Source: CAZWKQ01 sp964634005 (GTDB taxonomy: Bacteria; Bacteroidota; Bacteroidia; Bacteroidales; JACABE01). From it: a stretch of 64,000 bases of DNA. Both the position numbers and the translations under genes were made by a program. Under the pieces are notes generated by a model. The model searched no databases. It was not told the origin of the DNA and worked only from the letters and a program-made list of their open reading frames with translations. Where the stretch lies: assembly GCA_964634005.1 (NCBI GenBank), contig CAZWKQ010000006.1:62001-126000 (forward strand). Reading direction: 5' to 3'. The stretch's first letter is position 1. The number at the start of each line of letters is the position of its first letter. This document shows, one piece after another, positions 28,274 to 37,291 of the stretch.

Positions 28274-29458
28274 ATGCATTATTTATACTTCATTTTAAAT
28301 CTTATTTTTATAATAATTTCAATTTATTTTGCTTTTTCTGCTTTATATATTTTAATATTTTCAATTGCAGGACATTTTTATAAAAATTTCAAATACCCGG
28401 AAAAAATCGATAAATATAGGAAAATATGCATTCTTGTTCCTGCTTATAAAGAAGACAAAGTTATTGTAAATGTAGCTAATGTAGCTTTAAAACAATTATA
28501 TCCTATTTACGAAGTGGTAATTATTGCAGATTCTTTTCAAAAAAGTACAATAGAAACTTTAAAGAAATTACCAATTACTCTTTTGGAAATTGATAACCCA
28601 AAACGTACAAAAGCAAATGCACTTCACGTAGCAATAAACAAACTATCGGACAATTACGATATTGCATTGATTTTAGATGGAGATAATGTATTTCAGGATT
28701 TGGATTTTTTGACAAAAATCAATCTTGCTTTTTCTAAAGGAGCTAAAGTAGTTCAAGGACACAGAACTGCAAAGAATTATAATACAAACTTTGCTCTATT
28801 GGATGCAATAAGTGAAGAAATAAACAATCATATTTTCAGAAAAGGACATAGAGCTATTGGATTTTCGTCTGCTCTAATAGGTTCGGCCATGGCTTTCGAC
28901 TATTCACTTTTTAAAGAAAAGATTTCTAAAATTGAAACATCGGGCGAGGACAAAGAACTCGAATTTATGCTTTTAAAAGAAGGCTATAAATTTGAATACC
29001 TCGACGATGCAGTAGTTTTAGACGAAAAAACTCAGAAATCGGATGTTTTTGTTAAACAACGTTCAAGATGGCTTGCTAACCAATTTTTACAAGCACGACT
29101 GCACTTTATTAGTTCTTTTATTGCACTTTTTAAAGGGAAATTTGATTTCTTCGACAAATCGCTGCAACATTTTTTATTACCGCGAATTTTGTTACTTGGA
29201 ACATCATTTATTCTTGCTATTGTTTCACTACTGTTTTTTAAGCATTTGTTATACTACTGGCTTATTATTTTAACAACCATTCTTTTTTCGCTTATCATTG
29301 CAGTTCCAAAACGATTTTTTAACTTTAGAACTTTTATTGCAATTCTTTCGATACCAAAAGGATATTTCAGCATGATTTTATCACTCTTCTCAATGAAGGG
29401 AGCATCAAAGAAATTTGTAGTTACCGAGAAAAATTATAATGAAAACAATAAACAATAG
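28274..29458 (+). CDS. Membrane-bound family 2 glycosyltransferase, copy B
   Basis: The ATG at 28274 is preferred over an in-frame TTG at 28268. This is the paralogue of 22225-23415, with one N-terminal helix, the GT2 core (CILVPAYKEDKVIVNVANVA, ILDGDNV, SEEINNHIFRKGHRAIGFSS, EDKELEFMLL), the QRSRW motif and two to three C-terminal helices. The catalytic acid region GEDKELE is cleaner here than in copy A (GGFDKELE). Two such enzymes in one locus suggest two similar linkages or an ancient duplication that split apart. Confidence 0.86.
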   Translation: MHYLYFILNLIFIIISIYFAFSALYILIFSIAGHFYKNFKYPEKIDKYRKICILVPAYKEDKVIVNVANVALKQLYPIYEVVIIADSFQKSTIETLKKLPITLLEIDNPKRTKANALHVAINKLSDNYDIALILDGDNVFQDLDFLTKINLAFSKGAKVVQGHRTAKNYNTNFALLDAISEEINNHIFRKGHRAIGFSSALIGSAMAFDYSLFKEKISKIETSGEDKELEFMLLKEGYKFEYLDDAVVLDEKTQKSDVFVKQRSRWLANQFLQARLHFISSFIALFKGKFDFFDKSLQHFLLPRILLLGTSFILAIVSLLFFKHLLYYWLIILTTILFSLIIAVPKRFFNFRTFIAILSIPKGYFSMILSLFSMKGASKKFVVTEKNYNENNKQ

Positions 29459-29464
29459 TTTAAT

Positions 29465-30652
29465 ATGATAGCTTTAAAAATTATTTTTTGGACAGGAGTT
29501 TTTATAGTTTTTTATTCCTATATCGGATATGGTTTATTGCTCTTTTTTATAGTAAAACTAAAGCGTTTATTGGGATTAAGTATAGAGTATTCCGAAAATA
29601 AAGATTTCGAGCCTGAAGTAACATTATTTGTAGCAGCATATAACGAAAAAGATTATGTTGATGCAAAAGTTAAAAACTCAATGGAACTTGACTATCCAAA
29701 AGAAAAGATAAAGCAAGTATGGGTTACTGATGGTTCTGATGACGGAACCCCTGATTTATTAAGAAAATATGAAGGTATAGAAGTTTATCACGAACCGGTA
29801 AGAGGCGGTAAAATAGGAGCTATGAACAGAGGAATGCAGTTTGTAAAAACTCCAATAGTTATTTTTTCTGATGGGAATACTATGTTAGGTAAAGACTCTA
29901 TAAAAGAAATAGTTAATCTTTTCAGAAATCCTAAAGTTGGTTGTGTATCAGGAGAAAAGCGCATATATCAGAAAGAAAGCGAAACCGCAGCAGGAGCGGG
30001 TGAAGGTATTTACTGGAAATATGAATCTTTTTTAAAAAAATTGGACGCTGAGCTTTACTCAGTAGTTGGTGCAGCAGGTGAACTATTTGCCATAAGAACC
30101 GAACTCTACCGAGAAGTCGAAAAAGATACTTTACTCGACGATTTTATTATTTCACTCAGAATTGCAATGGATGGTTATACAATTCAATATAATCCTAATG
30201 CTTATGCAATTGAAACTTCGTCGGCAAACGTAAAAGAGGAATTAAAAAGGAAAGTCAGAATAGCTGCTGGAGGAATACAATCGGTTATAAGATTAAAAGA
30301 ACTCTTAAATCCTTTTAAATACGGGGTTTTATCTTTCCAGTATATTTCTCACAGAGTACTCAGATGGACTTTAGCTCCTTTGTTTCTACCGATAATATTT
30401 TTAGTGAACTTATTTATAGCCCTTTCCGAAAATTTTCAACTTAATTCGTTTTATACCATTACATTTTTTCTTCAAATATTATTCTATATTGCCGCACTCA
30501 TTGGCTGGTTTCTGGAAAGTAAGTCAATAAAGATAAAAGTTTTGTTCGTACCTTACTATTTCTTTATCATGAATTTGGCTATGTATCTTGGGTTTAAAAG
30601 ATATCTAAAAAAAAGTCAATCGGTCAACTGGGAAAGAGCCAAAAGAGCATAA
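29465..30652 (+). CDS. Membrane glycosyltransferase, cellulose-synthase-like family 2
   Basis: The 395-residue protein has an N-terminal helix (residues ~5-27), a GT2 domain (VTLFVAAYNEKDYVDAKVKN, TDGSDDGT, the metal-binding FSDGNTM, a TLLDDFIISLRIAMDGY segment holding the catalytic Asp pair) and three C-terminal helices. A KVRIAAGG segment takes the place of QxxRW. Related enzymes build or extend polysaccharides at the inner membrane. It lies 6 bp after copy B of the previous family. Confidence 0.86.
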   Translation: MIALKIIFWTGVFIVFYSYIGYGLLLFFIVKLKRLLGLSIEYSENKDFEPEVTLFVAAYNEKDYVDAKVKNSMELDYPKEKIKQVWVTDGSDDGTPDLLRKYEGIEVYHEPVRGGKIGAMNRGMQFVKTPIVIFSDGNTMLGKDSIKEIVNLFRNPKVGCVSGEKRIYQKESETAAGAGEGIYWKYESFLKKLDAELYSVVGAAGELFAIRTELYREVEKDTLLDDFIISLRIAMDGYTIQYNPNAYAIETSSANVKEELKRKVRIAAGGIQSVIRLKELLNPFKYGVLSFQYISHRVLRWTLAPLFLPIIFLVNLFIALSENFQLNSFYTITFFLQILFYIAALIGWFLESKSIKIKVLFVPYYFFIMNLAMYLGFKRYLKKSQSVNWERAKRA

Positions 30653-30667
30653 GTAAATTTAAAAAAA

Positions 30668-31474
30668 ATGAAAGAAGTTTTAATAAAGATATTTACTTAC
30701 GATTTATTATTTCGACTAAAAAACTATTATAATTTTTTGATAAGCATTTTTTATTTAGGTCAAAAATACCACTGTCCGAATTGTAATACAAGTTTTAAAA
30801 AATTGCTGCCTTGCGGCTTAAATCAAAAAGTTTTAAACGAACTCGAGGTAATAGGCAGCGGCTTGCGAGATAATTGTTTATGCCCAAGATGCAATTCTAT
30901 TGATAGAGAAAGGCTTATATATCTTTACTTAAAATACAAAACTCATATTTTTTCCGAAAACATTACAATGCTCCATGTTTCTCCACGCTACAGTCTTAAA
31001 AGAATTTTTAAAAAACATAAAAATATAAACTACATTGCAGGCGATAAATTTGAAAAAGGTTATAACTACACAAAAGATGTGATTCATATCGATTTAACAT
31101 CACTTAATTTTGATGATGAATATTTTGATGTAATTATTTGTAATCACGTATTGGAACATATACCCGAAGATATTAAAGCTTTGAAAGAAATATACAGGGT
31201 ACTTAAAAAAGACGGTTTTGCAATACTTCAGGTACCATTATCTTTAAAACTCGATAAAACCCTCGAAGGAGTTGCAAATAATGAGGAAGAAAGACTTAAA
31301 TATTATGGGCAAAAAGATCATTACAGAATTTATGCAAAAGATTATTTTATTAAACTTGAAAATTGTAATTTTGTAGTTAATGCAATTAACCCTAACGATG
31401 CCGAACTGAATTTAGATACTCAAAAATATGCTCTAAATCCTAAAGAAGACTTGATAATTGTATATAAATCGTAA
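30668..31474 (+). CDS. SAM-dependent methyltransferase with N-terminal zinc-ribbon-like Cys pairs
   Basis: The first ~75 residues hold paired Cys motifs (YHCPNCNTSF and LCPRCNSIDRER), as in methyltransferases of capsule loci that carry a small zinc ribbon. The rest is a class I methyltransferase: the motif-I region is reduced (MLHVSPRYSLKRIFKKH), while the post-core NHVLEHIPEDIKALKEIYRV and LKKDGFAILQVPL are typical of the Methyltransf_11 group. It may methylate a sugar or end-cap the chain. The stop lies just before the response regulator gene. Confidence 0.82.
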   Translation: MKEVLIKIFTYDLLFRLKNYYNFLISIFYLGQKYHCPNCNTSFKKLLPCGLNQKVLNELEVIGSGLRDNCLCPRCNSIDRERLIYLYLKYKTHIFSENITMLHVSPRYSLKRIFKKHKNINYIAGDKFEKGYNYTKDVIHIDLTSLNFDDEYFDVIICNHVLEHIPEDIKALKEIYRVLKKDGFAILQVPLSLKLDKTLEGVANNEEERLKYYGQKDHYRIYAKDYFIKLENCNFVVNAINPNDAELNLDTQKYALNPKEDLIIVYKS

Positions 31475-31487
31475 TCTTATTTTGTTT

Positions 31488-31880
31488 ATGATAAAAAATC
31501 TGAAAATACTACTTGTAGAAGACGATATAATAAATCAGAAAGTAGCTACCTCTATTTTGAACAGGCAAAACCACACGGTTGAAATTGCTGAAAACGGCTT
31601 AATTGGGCTTGAAAAATACATTGAAAATGATTACGATCTTATTTTAATGGATATTCAAATGCCGGTTATGAATGGTATAGAGGCTACTGAAAAAATAAGA
31701 GAACACGAAGCATTAACAGGGAAAAAAATAACAATCATAGCTGTAACTGCTTATTCTTTAGAAAAAGACCGAATAAGGATTATGGAAGCCGGAATGGATA
31801 ATTACCTCAGCAAACCTTATAAACCTTGTGATTTATTGAAAATTATTCAGGATACTTTGGAAACAAAAAATAAGTTATGA
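31488..31880 (+). CDS. Single-domain response regulator, cognate of the following hybrid kinase
   Basis: Start at ATG 31488 (MIKNLKILLVEDDIINQKVA); an in-frame TTG at 31458 lies inside the upstream gene. The 130-residue receiver has the acidic EDD pocket, the phospho-acceptor in LILMDIQMPVMNG, Thr in AVTAYS and the Lys in YLSKPYKP. The IINQKVA opening is typical of receivers found in hybrid-kinase phosphorelays. Its stop overlaps the kinase start by 4 bp (ATGA), so the two are translated together. Confidence 0.92.
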   Translation: MIKNLKILLVEDDIINQKVATSILNRQNHTVEIAENGLIGLEKYIENDYDLILMDIQMPVMNGIEATEKIREHEALTGKKITIIAVTAYSLEKDRIRIMEAGMDNYLSKPYKPCDLLKIIQDTLETKNKL

Positions 31881-33292
31881 CTTTTCAAACAACATTATAC
31901 ATATTTTTTGCTGTTCTGGTATTTGTAATATTCTTTTACCTCAACTATTTGGTAAATAAATATAAAATACTCGCAAACTCTTATCTTAATGATTTTACAC
32001 AATTGGTAAACATAACAAAAAAATTAAAACAAGAACTAGATAGTCTAAAGTTAAAAGACGATTCAGAAATTTCGGAATTAAAAGAAAATACCAAAAAACT
32101 AAATATTGAGCTTAAAAAAGCATTAATAAAAGCTGAAAATGCAAATTTTTTAAAAAATGCATTTTTAGCCAATATGAGTCACGAAATTAGAACCCCTTTA
32201 AACGGAATTATCGGTTTTGCAAGCCTTTTAGAATCAATTTATTCTTCAAATGAAGACAGCGAACTTTTTGAATATGCTAATAACATAAGAGTAAGCGGAG
32301 AAAGACTGCTTGAGCTTTTAAGCAACATTATCGATATTAGCCGTATTGATGCAAACGATTATAAAATCGATTCTCATAACATATATATTAACGAAGTACT
32401 TACTCCATTAATAGAGAAGTATTCAATTAAAACAAAAGAAAAAGGGATAAAATTCAATAGTAATATCGACTGTAATATTCTGATAAACACCGATAAAAAT
32501 GCATTAATACGTATTGTTGACAATATATTGGATAATGCTTATAAATTTACATCAAAGGGATTTATAAATTTCAGCTGCTCAAAAATTGGAAATAATTTAA
32601 TAAATTTTAGGATTAAAGATACTGGAGTTGGGATAGACCCTGTTTACTTAAATAATATTTTTGACTCATTTCGTCAGGAAAGTATGGGATATTCAAGGTC
32701 GTTTCAAGGTGCGGGATTAGGATTACCATTAGTAAAAAAACTCATTAACCTTTTAGGGGGTGATATTAAAATTGAATCGGAAAAAGGTCAAGGAACTACA
32801 GTAAATTTTTATTTAACAAGCATTGATAATTCTGATGTATTTTATGATAACTCATCAGCGAAAGAGGAAAAAATTGTTTTTCTAACTACTAAAAGAAGAC
32901 CTAAAGTATTTATTGTAGAAGACGACAGAATAAACAGGGCATTATTATCAAAAATGCTTGAAAATTACGCAGATGTTACTTTGGCAGTTGATGGTGTTGA
33001 AACATTAAATATTATTGAACAAAATTTTAACAAAAAAATCATTTTCGATATTATGCTTTTTGATATAAATTTGCCTGCACCCTTGGATGGTGTGAGACTA
33101 CAAAAAGAAATAAAGCAAAAATATCCAGAATATGAAAATATCCCTTTTGTTGCTCAAACGGCCTATGCTCTTGAACAAGACAAAGAAAAACTTCTGGAAG
33201 AAGGTTTTGACGATTATATAGCAAAGCCAGTTGATTCTAAAGTTCTTATCCATATTATTAATCGTAGAATAAAATTTGTAGAAAAAAAATGA
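31877..33292 (+). CDS. Hybrid sensor histidine kinase with C-terminal receiver
   Basis: The 471-residue protein has one N-terminal membrane helix (residues ~5-25) and a coiled coil (~40-90) with no sizeable periplasmic sensor. Then come HisKA (NMSHEIRTPLNGIIGF, His near residue 100), HATPase (N box DNILDNAYKF, G1 DTGVGID, G2 GAGLGLPLVK) and a C-terminal receiver (VFIVEDDRINRALLSKM, Asp in FDINLPAPLDG, Lys in YIAKPVD). With the adjacent receiver, and the receiver and pseudo-receiver at the start of the locus, it could form a phosphorelay that tunes polysaccharide output. It overlaps both flanking genes by 4 bp. Confidence 0.92.
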   Translation: MTFQTTLYIFFAVLVFVIFFYLNYLVNKYKILANSYLNDFTQLVNITKKLKQELDSLKLKDDSEISELKENTKKLNIELKKALIKAENANFLKNAFLANMSHEIRTPLNGIIGFASLLESIYSSNEDSELFEYANNIRVSGERLLELLSNIIDISRIDANDYKIDSHNIYINEVLTPLIEKYSIKTKEKGIKFNSNIDCNILINTDKNALIRIVDNILDNAYKFTSKGFINFSCSKIGNNLINFRIKDTGVGIDPVYLNNIFDSFRQESMGYSRSFQGAGLGLPLVKKLINLLGGDIKIESEKGQGTTVNFYLTSIDNSDVFYDNSSAKEEKIVFLTTKRRPKVFIVEDDRINRALLSKMLENYADVTLAVDGVETLNIIEQNFNKKIIFDIMLFDINLPAPLDGVRLQKEIKQKYPEYENIPFVAQTAYALEQDKEKLLEEGFDDYIAKPVDSKVLIHIINRRIKFVEKK

Positions 33293-34524
33293 AAATCAAT
33301 AAACTTTTATTATTACTAATTGTAATTCCGTTATTAGCGTATCCTCAGAAAGAAAAAAGACATAAATCAACATATTCTGAAAAGAAAGCTGGATATTATC
33401 AGAATGTACTTTTAAAAAACATAGAGAAAGAAGATCAAAATTCGGTTATTGAACCGAATAATTCAAAATTTTTTACTGTTGATTTTTCAGGAATATCCTT
33501 TCCTACAGATACATCCAAATATTCAAAGCAATGGCATAATACTCCTATTAACCAAGGGTTAACGGGTACTTGCTGGTGTTTTTCGGGTATTTCTTTTATT
33601 GAATCGGAAATTAACAGATTATACGGAAAACGAATTAAACTGTCGGAAATGTACGTAGTATATTGGGAGTATGTCGAAAAGGCACGTTATTATGTCCAGA
33701 AAAGAGGCAATATGTCGTTTGGCGAAGGCTCCGAATCGAATGCCGTTACACGTATGATAAAAAAGTACGGCATTGTTCCTTCTTATGTTTATACCGGGCG
33801 AAAAGAAGGGAAAACTGTTCATAATCACAAACAAATGTTTAATGAAATTAACTCATTTCTCGAATCGCTTAAAAAAACAAATACGTGGAATGAAGACTTT
33901 GCTGTTTCAACTGTAAAAAATATTTTGGAGCAATATATGGGAACACCTCCAAAAACATTCACATACGAAGGCACTATTTTTTCTCCTTTGTCATTTCTCA
34001 GAGATTACCTAAAAATAAATCCTGATGATTATTTTAGTTTTATGTCAACAAAATCACTACCCTATAATCAAAAGGGATTGCTCGATGAAGCTGATAACTG
34101 GTGGAAATGCGATGACTATTATAATGTTTCGTTAAATGAATATATGAAAATCATAATAAATTCGATAACTAAAGGCTATACTATATCAATATGCGGAGAC
34201 GTTTCAGAACCCGGTTACAGTAATACAGAGCAAATTGCCATTATTCCTACGTTTGATATTCCTTCTGAATATATAGATGAAGATTCGCGTCAGTATCGCC
34301 TCGAAAACAAATCGACAACCGATGATCATTGCATTCATTTGGTCGGAGTTCAGCAAGTTGACGGAAAGTACTGGTTTCTGATTAAAGACTCAGGAAGTGG
34401 AGCTTTCGACGGTAAAACCAAAGGATATAGATTTTACAGTGAGGATTATATAAAACTTAAAATTATAAACATTCTCATTCACAAAGAAGCAGCCAAAGAA
34501 ATTCTAGACAAGATTATCAAATAA
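33289..34524 (+). CDS. Secreted papain-like (C1 family) peptidase homologue, bleomycin-hydrolase type
   Basis: The signal peptide is MKINKLLLLLIVIPLLAYPQ. The C1 catalytic Cys lies in TPINQGLTGTCWCFSGISF (about residue 95, with the oxyanion Gln) and the His in DDHCIHLVGV (about residue 347). The usual third residue is altered: the NSWG block reads IKDSGSG, so Asn is replaced by Asp and the Trp is lost. Activity is therefore uncertain. The gene overlaps the kinase by 4 bp, so it is coupled to signalling or to polymer export, but I know of no established role. Confidence 0.78.
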   Translation: MKINKLLLLLIVIPLLAYPQKEKRHKSTYSEKKAGYYQNVLLKNIEKEDQNSVIEPNNSKFFTVDFSGISFPTDTSKYSKQWHNTPINQGLTGTCWCFSGISFIESEINRLYGKRIKLSEMYVVYWEYVEKARYYVQKRGNMSFGEGSESNAVTRMIKKYGIVPSYVYTGRKEGKTVHNHKQMFNEINSFLESLKKTNTWNEDFAVSTVKNILEQYMGTPPKTFTYEGTIFSPLSFLRDYLKINPDDYFSFMSTKSLPYNQKGLLDEADNWWKCDDYYNVSLNEYMKIIINSITKGYTISICGDVSEPGYSNTEQIAIIPTFDIPSEYIDEDSRQYRLENKSTTDDHCIHLVGVQQVDGKYWFLIKDSGSGAFDGKTKGYRFYSEDYIKLKIINILIHKEAAKEILDKIIK

Positions 34525-34532
34525 TACATAAA

Positions 34533-35753
34533 GTGCAAAACAAAAAAAAAATCATTAATGATCCGGTGCATGGCTTTATAACAATTGCAGGCGATTTAGT
34601 TTTTGACTTAATCGAACACCCTTATTTTCAACGATTAAGAAGAATATCCCAACTCGGATTGTCATATTTGGTCTATCCCGGAGCATTACACACAAGGTTT
34701 AATCATGCTCTCGGAAGTATGCACCTTATGCAGCAAGTTTTAGAAGTACTACAGCAAAAAGGAGTTTCTATTGAAAAAGAAGAAGCTGAAGCAGCAATAA
34801 TTGCAATTTTATTGCACGATATCGGACACGGACCTTTTTCGCATGCTCTCGAAAATTCTATAATCGAAAATACTCAACACGAGGCGATGTCGGAAATAAT
34901 AATGAACAAACTGAACGATACTTTTGACAACAAACTATCTTTGGCAATTTCAATATATAAAAACAAATATCATAAAAAGTTTCTGCATCAACTTGTTTCG
35001 GGACAACTCGATGTCGACAGGCTCGATTATCTTTCAAGAGACAGTTTTTTCACCGGAGTATCGGAAGGAATTATCGGTATCGAACGTATTATTAAAATGC
35101 TAAATGTTATTGATGATGAGTTAGTTGTTGATTGTAAAGGAATTTATTCTATTGAAAAATTTATTATTTCTAGAAGATTGATGTATTGGCAGGTATATCT
35201 TCACAAAACAGTAATTTCGGCCGAACAATTGCTTATTAAAATACTTAATAGAGCTAAATATTTGGCAAAAAACAATCAAGAAATGCATTGCCCCAAAACA
35301 CTTAGAATTTTTCTTGAAAATAATTTCTCAAAAGATGATTTTAAAAATAATTCTGAATTAACGGAAAATTTCCTTCAATTAGATGATTTCGACATTATTT
35401 CATCGATTAAAATATGGCAAAATCATTCCGACAAAGTTCTAAGCTTATTATCTAAAAATTTGATTAATAGAAAACTATATAAAATCACTCTTCAAAACAC
35501 CGCATTCGACAATAGTTTGATAAATCAGTTGAAAAAGAAAATACAACTTGAATATAATTTAAACGAAGATGAAGTTGAATATTTTGTTTTTACCGATAAA
35601 ATTACTAATTTAGCATATAGTAATTCGCAGGAAAACATCAAAATAGCTTTTAAAGACAAAACAATAAAAGATATTTCGGAAGCTTCAGACCAATTAGATG
35701 CCAATTTTCTGGATAAAATTGTCGTAAAGTACTTTTTATGTGAACCAAAATAG
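34533..35753 (+). CDS. HD-domain phosphohydrolase (dGTPase/SAMHD1-like)
   Basis: The 406-residue protein starts at a GTG at 34533; no in-frame ATG precedes the conserved start INDPVHGFI. It shows the HD-superfamily metal ligands: HTRFNHALGSMHL, LLHDIGHGPFSHALE and QLDVDRLDYLSRD. These are diagnostic of the group that includes dNTP triphosphohydrolases and SAMHD1. Members hydrolyse dNTPs or related nucleotides. It is probably an accidental or housekeeping passenger at the end of the polysaccharide gene run, 8 bp after the peptidase gene. Confidence 0.88.
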   Translation: MQNKKKIINDPVHGFITIAGDLVFDLIEHPYFQRLRRISQLGLSYLVYPGALHTRFNHALGSMHLMQQVLEVLQQKGVSIEKEEAEAAIIAILLHDIGHGPFSHALENSIIENTQHEAMSEIIMNKLNDTFDNKLSLAISIYKNKYHKKFLHQLVSGQLDVDRLDYLSRDSFFTGVSEGIIGIERIIKMLNVIDDELVVDCKGIYSIEKFIISRRLMYWQVYLHKTVISAEQLLIKILNRAKYLAKNNQEMHCPKTLRIFLENNFSKDDFKNNSELTENFLQLDDFDIISSIKIWQNHSDKVLSLLSKNLINRKLYKITLQNTAFDNSLINQLKKKIQLEYNLNEDEVEYFVFTDKITNLAYSNSQENIKIAFKDKTIKDISEASDQLDANFLDKIVVKYFLCEPK

Positions 35754-35759
35754 AAACGA

Positions 35760-36131
35760 ATGGCAATTGAATATCTAATTGAAAAAAAAGATGAATTTTT
35801 ATCTGTTACAACTTTTGGGTTCGATGAGGACATTGAAGAAGTAATAAATTACGGCAAAGCAGTTTATGAAGCAGCTATCTCAAATAACTCTACAAAAATT
35901 CTATGTGATGAAAGAAATTTAATATACAAAATATCTGAAATCGACACTATTAAAGTAGCTGAAAAGGCTTCCCATTTTGCTCCAAAATTGAAAAAATTAG
36001 CCATAGTTTACGATAAAAAATTCATTAATGATGCCGAATTATTCGAAACAATAGCAATAAATCGCAGCTTAACTGTAAGAGTTTTCTGCGATTATCAAAA
36101 GGCTACTGATTGGCTTTTATCGAGTATTTAA
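35760..36131 (+). CDS. STAS/SpoIIAA-like domain protein
   Basis: The 123-residue protein has alternating strand-helix segments (LSVTTFGFDEDIEEVINYGK, ILCDERNLIYKIS, KLAIVYDKKFINDAELFETI, RVFCDYQKATDWLLSS), which resemble the SpoIIAA-like/STAS fold of small Bacteroidota proteins. Exact function is unknown. It lies 6 bp after the HD gene and closes the plus-strand run, 10 bp from a convergent gene. Confidence 0.6.
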   Translation: MAIEYLIEKKDEFLSVTTFGFDEDIEEVINYGKAVYEAAISNNSTKILCDERNLIYKISEIDTIKVAEKASHFAPKLKKLAIVYDKKFINDAELFETIAINRSLTVRVFCDYQKATDWLLSSI

Positions 36132-36141
36132 GTTAAATATT

Positions 36142-37224
36142 TTATCTATCTGCTTGTTTATAAAGAGGTATTTCGGGTTCACGTTTGGGGCCGCTCTTTA
36201 ACTGAGGTTTATAAGGGTTACGGGCATCAATATCCTCAATAAACACCCATTTACCGTTCATAAATACAAAAGCATCGTAAATGTTAGTTTCGGGTACATA
36301 AAATTGCTTTTGTCCCTCCAAAGAAGGCTCCATTGGTACTAATCTGTCAAAAACTATCATATCCGACCTGACATTTACTACCTCAAACCATTTTCCTTTA
36401 ATCGGTTTCTTTAACTTCTTTTTCTCTTTATATTGTTGAGTATCATACTTCAGGTTCATTATTGCTTTTGAAGAATACTCAAAAATAATTCTCTTGGGTT
36501 TCTCTTTTCCGTACCTAAAAATTGGGGCTCCCAAAAACACTCGATTACCGGACCTTATAGTAACAACTTCAATAATTTTTTGATAAGACAAAGCATTATT
36601 TGCATTCCATCCAAGTAAAGTGTAATAATCAACATTCTGTGAATTTGTATGAATAATTTTGTAATACAAAGCTCCGTACCATTGATCGGGAGTTAGTGTC
36701 TGACTTTCAGGTACGGCAATTTCGTACGACTTATCTTTGAAAAATATTACATCATAATTCTTTTTACTTTCATTGTACAATTGCATAACAGCATAGTAAT
36801 CAAATGTTTCATCGCTTTTAGCGATAACCCAATTGAAAATCCTAAATCTGTTATCAGGCGAATTTAATCTGGCAACTAAATTATTAAGAGAATCGAAAGG
36901 ATAATCGAAAGATCTCTTTATATGCAATACTTCATCGAGAATATCAACAAACTTTTCGTTTGCTTCATATCGTAATCTTTCGTCTTGTGATTGTTTGATT
37001 ATTAAAGCAAATTTTCTTAGAGAATCTTCATAAGCACCAAAAGTCTCTCTACCTTGAGAATATGATAAACTAACAGTTGATAAAAAAAATATTATGATTA
37101 ATAGAAAATGATTTATTTTACCGTTAAATAAAATTTTTGAAATACTATATTTTACAGGTAAAATTATCATTATGGTAGTAAATTTAGAATTTGATATTAT
37201 TAAATTTTGCTTACTTTGTAACAT
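36142..37224 (-). CDS. Conserved secreted protein of unknown function
   Basis: A hydrophobic segment at residues ~40-56 (FLLIIIFFLSTVSLSYS, then Q) looks like a signal peptide, so the true start may be the Met at 37170 or later rather than 37224. The mature ~300 residues hold a mixed alpha/beta pattern with many aromatic residues (YYAVMQLYNESKKNYDVIFF, TPDQWYGALYYKI, KGKWFEVVNVRSDMIVFDRL) and a Pro-rich charged C-terminus. I recognise the type from Bacteroidota genomes, where it is annotated only as hypothetical. It is divergent from the acyl-CoA reductase gene. Confidence 0.6.
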   Translation of the reverse strand: MLQSKQNLIISNSKFTTIMIILPVKYSISKILFNGKINHFLLIIIFFLSTVSLSYSQGRETFGAYEDSLRKFALIIKQSQDERLRYEANEKFVDILDEVLHIKRSFDYPFDSLNNLVARLNSPDNRFRIFNWVIAKSDETFDYYAVMQLYNESKKNYDVIFFKDKSYEIAVPESQTLTPDQWYGALYYKIIHTNSQNVDYYTLLGWNANNALSYQKIIEVVTIRSGNRVFLGAPIFRYGKEKPKRIIFEYSSKAIMNLKYDTQQYKEKKKLKKPIKGKWFEVVNVRSDMIVFDRLVPMEPSLEGQKQFYVPETNIYDAFVFMNGKWVFIEDIDARNPYKPQLKSGPKREPEIPLYKQADR

Positions 37225-37291
37225 TAATTAGAAAAAACGTAATTTTATTTTTTTTATTTTAGCATTAAAAACTCAAAAATACTAATAACCA

